Of a stretch of DNA of 64,000 nucleotides, positions 62,040 to 64,000 are shown piece after piece (position 1 is the first letter of the stretch; each line of letters starts with the position of its first letter). Under the pieces are notes generated by a model. It worked only from the letters and a program-made list of their open reading frames with translations, searched no databases and was not told where the DNA came from. Source of the DNA: Terebella lapidaria (Eukaryota; Annelida; Polychaeta; Terebellida; Terebellidae); assembly GCA_949152475.1 (NCBI GenBank), contig OX424568.1:4935667-4999666 (forward strand), read 5' to 3'. Made by a program: the position numbers and the translations under genes.

Positions 62040-63430
62040 AGGTTACCGGACAATTTTGGTTTGGCCATGGCAGCATTGGCAGGTAACAGACCTTGAGATT
62101 TACCAATCAAGGTTCGCAGTGTAAACATATGACCTTGGGATTTACCAATCAAGGTCATCCGTATGAACTTCGATGTAACCATTACATGTATGTGTGCGGC
62201 ATTTGATATTCTATATGTTGGGTGGAATCGTTTAGGCCGCTCAGGTCAATTTACACATTCCAAGTCAGACATTTGGCACTCAAGGTCATCTGACGTCAAG
62301 TTCAAGGTCATCATTAGTTGTGCCATATATGTCTTCCTATATGTTCATAATGCAAACAGGAGCTCTATCTGCAAGCATTTCATCTACAAAGGCAAATCTG
62401 GGCATTTTTTGACCCCAAAATGGCTGTTTTGACCTTTCAAGGTCATCCAAGGTCAAATTCAAGGTCACCACACAAGTCGCCATATATGACTTCCGATTTG
62501 AAAGTGCCAATTTCTAAGCTCTATCTTCAAGCGTTCTATGAGTACAGTCCTGACAGCTCCCATTATGAAGGAAAAAAGTGCCGAAAATTTTCTAAGTCCA
62601 AAATTTTTTTCAAAGGGTGAAAATTTTTTTTTGCCTAGAAATGGCCCAAAATGGATAGTAATGTTATTTGGGGCGAAAAAATTTTTTTTCGCCGACTCGT
62701 CAAAAATTCAAAATGGCCTCCACACTGAGATCGGCGATTCAAGGGCAACAAAACTTATACACGTCGCAGAGGTATATAAGAGGAATCTTTTTAAGCAAAA
62801 ATCTCAAAACTGATCAGAGAGTTTTTGAGAAAATACAGACCAGGTGCAAATTTGAGCGTTTTTCGACCCAAAAATGGCTGTTTTGACCTTTCAAGGTCAT
62901 CCAAGGTCAAATTCAAGGTCACCACACAAGTCGCCATATATGACTTCCCATTTGAAAGTGCCAATTTCTAAGCTCTATCTTCAAGCGTTCTATGAGTACA
63001 GTCCGGACAGCTCCCATTATGAAGGGAAAAAGTGCCGAAAATTTTCCAAGTCCAAAATTTTTTTCAAAGAGTGAAAATTTTTTTTTGCTCTAGAAATGGC
63101 CCAAAATGGATAGTAATGCGATCTGGGGCGAAAAAATTTTTTTTCGCCGACCCGCCAAAAATTCAAAATGGCCGCCACACGAAAACCGGCAGATTTAGGG
63201 CAACCAAACTTATACATATCACAGAGGTATTTGAGGGGAATCTTTTGAAACCAAAAACTCAAAACTGATCAGACAGTTTTTGAGAAAATGGCCGTCAAAG
63301 TCCAAAATTGAGCGTTTTTCGACAAAAACGGCCGCCATTTTGAAAAAAATGCGAAAATCAAAAAACAAAAAAATACCTCCTTCTCAAAATATTTTTAGGC
63401 ATTTTTGTGCAAAATTTCAGAAAGATTCGA
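62040..63430. repeat. TCAAGGTCA-rich repeat with a ~454-bp internal tandem duplication
   Basis: A segment beginning ATGGCTGTTTTGACCTTTCA at 62,420 recurs at 62,874 with high identity for about 430 bp. It is related in content and ending to the 1.7-kb repeat at 52.7-56.5 kb. Confidence 0.85.
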
Positions 63431-63453
63431 TCGTTAACTTTAAAGATAAAAAT

Positions 63454-63720
63454 GTTAACGCCGGACGGACGGACGGACGGACGGACGGACGGACGGACGT
63501 GCGGACGAGACCTTCTTGTGTGCCCTTTACATGTTAAATTTCCTATCTAAAATAGGCACACAACTCCCCAAAATAGGCACACAAGAAGAAATTTCCTCAC
63601 AACTTATGGTTGTGTGCCTTTTCTAGTCACACAACCATACTCTCGTCCGCCCGGACGGACGGACGGACGGACGGACGGACGGACGACGGACGCAACGCCA
63701 TGCCAATAGGTTATCGGACC
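63454..63720. repeat. (GGAC)n microsatellites, CACACAA-rich spacer and 3' hairpin
   Basis: GGAC tetranucleotide runs at 63,455-63,500 and 63,653-63,685 flank an inverted ATAGGCACACAA/TTGTGTGCCTTTT spacer. After GCAACGCCATGCCAATA comes a hairpin (GGTTATCGGACC, AAA, GGTCCGGTAACC) and an A-rich stretch, which looks like the end of this repeat family. Confidence 0.75.
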
Positions 63721-63779
63721 AAAGGTCCGGTAACCTAAAAAAAAAGAAAAGAAAAAAGAAAAAAAAAAACCAGATAAAA

Positions 63780-64000
63780 CCATAAGGGCATTTCGGGCAT
63801 GTTTGTCTAGGGCAAGGAGTCCGAAAATACCGTCTGTTTCGCTGTACGACGCACTGTTTCCGAAATATCGACAAAAACGAAAAATTTCGAGCCCAAAGTT
63901 CATCCCTAATACCCCTCAGACATGTTTGTCTAGGGCGACGAGTCCGAAAAATAAGGTCCGTTTCGCTCAACGACGCACCGTCTCCGAGATATCGACGAAA
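63780..64000. repeat. Further type 1 satellite units, running off the window
   Basis: Two copies containing ATGTTTGTCTAGGGC and GAGTCCGAAAATA, as at about 60 kb. Confidence 0.85.

Overview
The window is nuclear DNA from a multicellular animal. It shows spliced genes with GT-AG introns, secreted proteins built from EGF, WAP and antistasin-like modules, a cAMP-dependent-kinase paralogue, a Ty3/gypsy fossil and abundant DNA-transposon and minisatellite sequence. The module mix (antistasin-like, lustrin-like, WAP, very long calcium-binding EGF arrays) fits a marine invertebrate and leans towards a lophotrochozoan, but the sequence alone does not fix the species.

Bases 1-24,786 (minus strand) hold gene A, a giant secreted matrix-type protein whose 3' end lies beyond base 1. 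I could trace 57 exons with a continuous frame: signal peptide, Arg/Gly-rich stretch, WAP domain, two antistasin-like/FOLN-like units, a lustrin-like Cys-rich module, then 51 EGF domains (the last cut by the window edge). A TATA box sits about 85 bp upstream of its ATG.

Bases 24,900-36,700 are intergenic and repeat-rich. They hold a 59-bp minisatellite, a 2.46-kb DNA element with perfect 20-bp inverted ends that contains a second TTAA-flanked element, and a degraded Ty3/gypsy pol fossil interrupted by a fold-back array.

Bases 36,711-49,695 (minus strand) hold gene B, a shorter paralogue of gene A. All 26 exons appear to be inside the window and sum to 3,294 nt (1,097 residues plus stop). It has a signal peptide split by the same phase-1 intron, an Arg-rich region with three 23-residue repeats and an RGD, three antistasin-like/FOLN-like units, 17 EGF domains and a candidate short terminal exon with AATAAA next to the stop. 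Genes A and B lie head to tail and are tandem duplicates of one architecture.

Bases 49,700-57,600 and 58,800-64,000 are repeats: a CCGG-rich element, a duplicated 1.7-kb unit, TCAAGGTCA-rich repeats, GGAC microsatellites and 120-150-bp satellite arrays. Between them, at 57,646-58,677 (minus), is an intronless, intact PKA catalytic-subunit-like kinase, probably a retrogene.

The most unusual feature is that four intronic minisatellites in the two paralogues abut an exon edge and carry extra copies or matches of that exon's own splice signal: 53-bp donor copies after EGF 1 of gene A, about 30-bp donor units after its first antistasin exon, about 67-bp branch-point/acceptor copies before EGF 12, and about 45-bp donor units after exon 8 of gene B. 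They create runs of decoy splice sites next to authentic ones.
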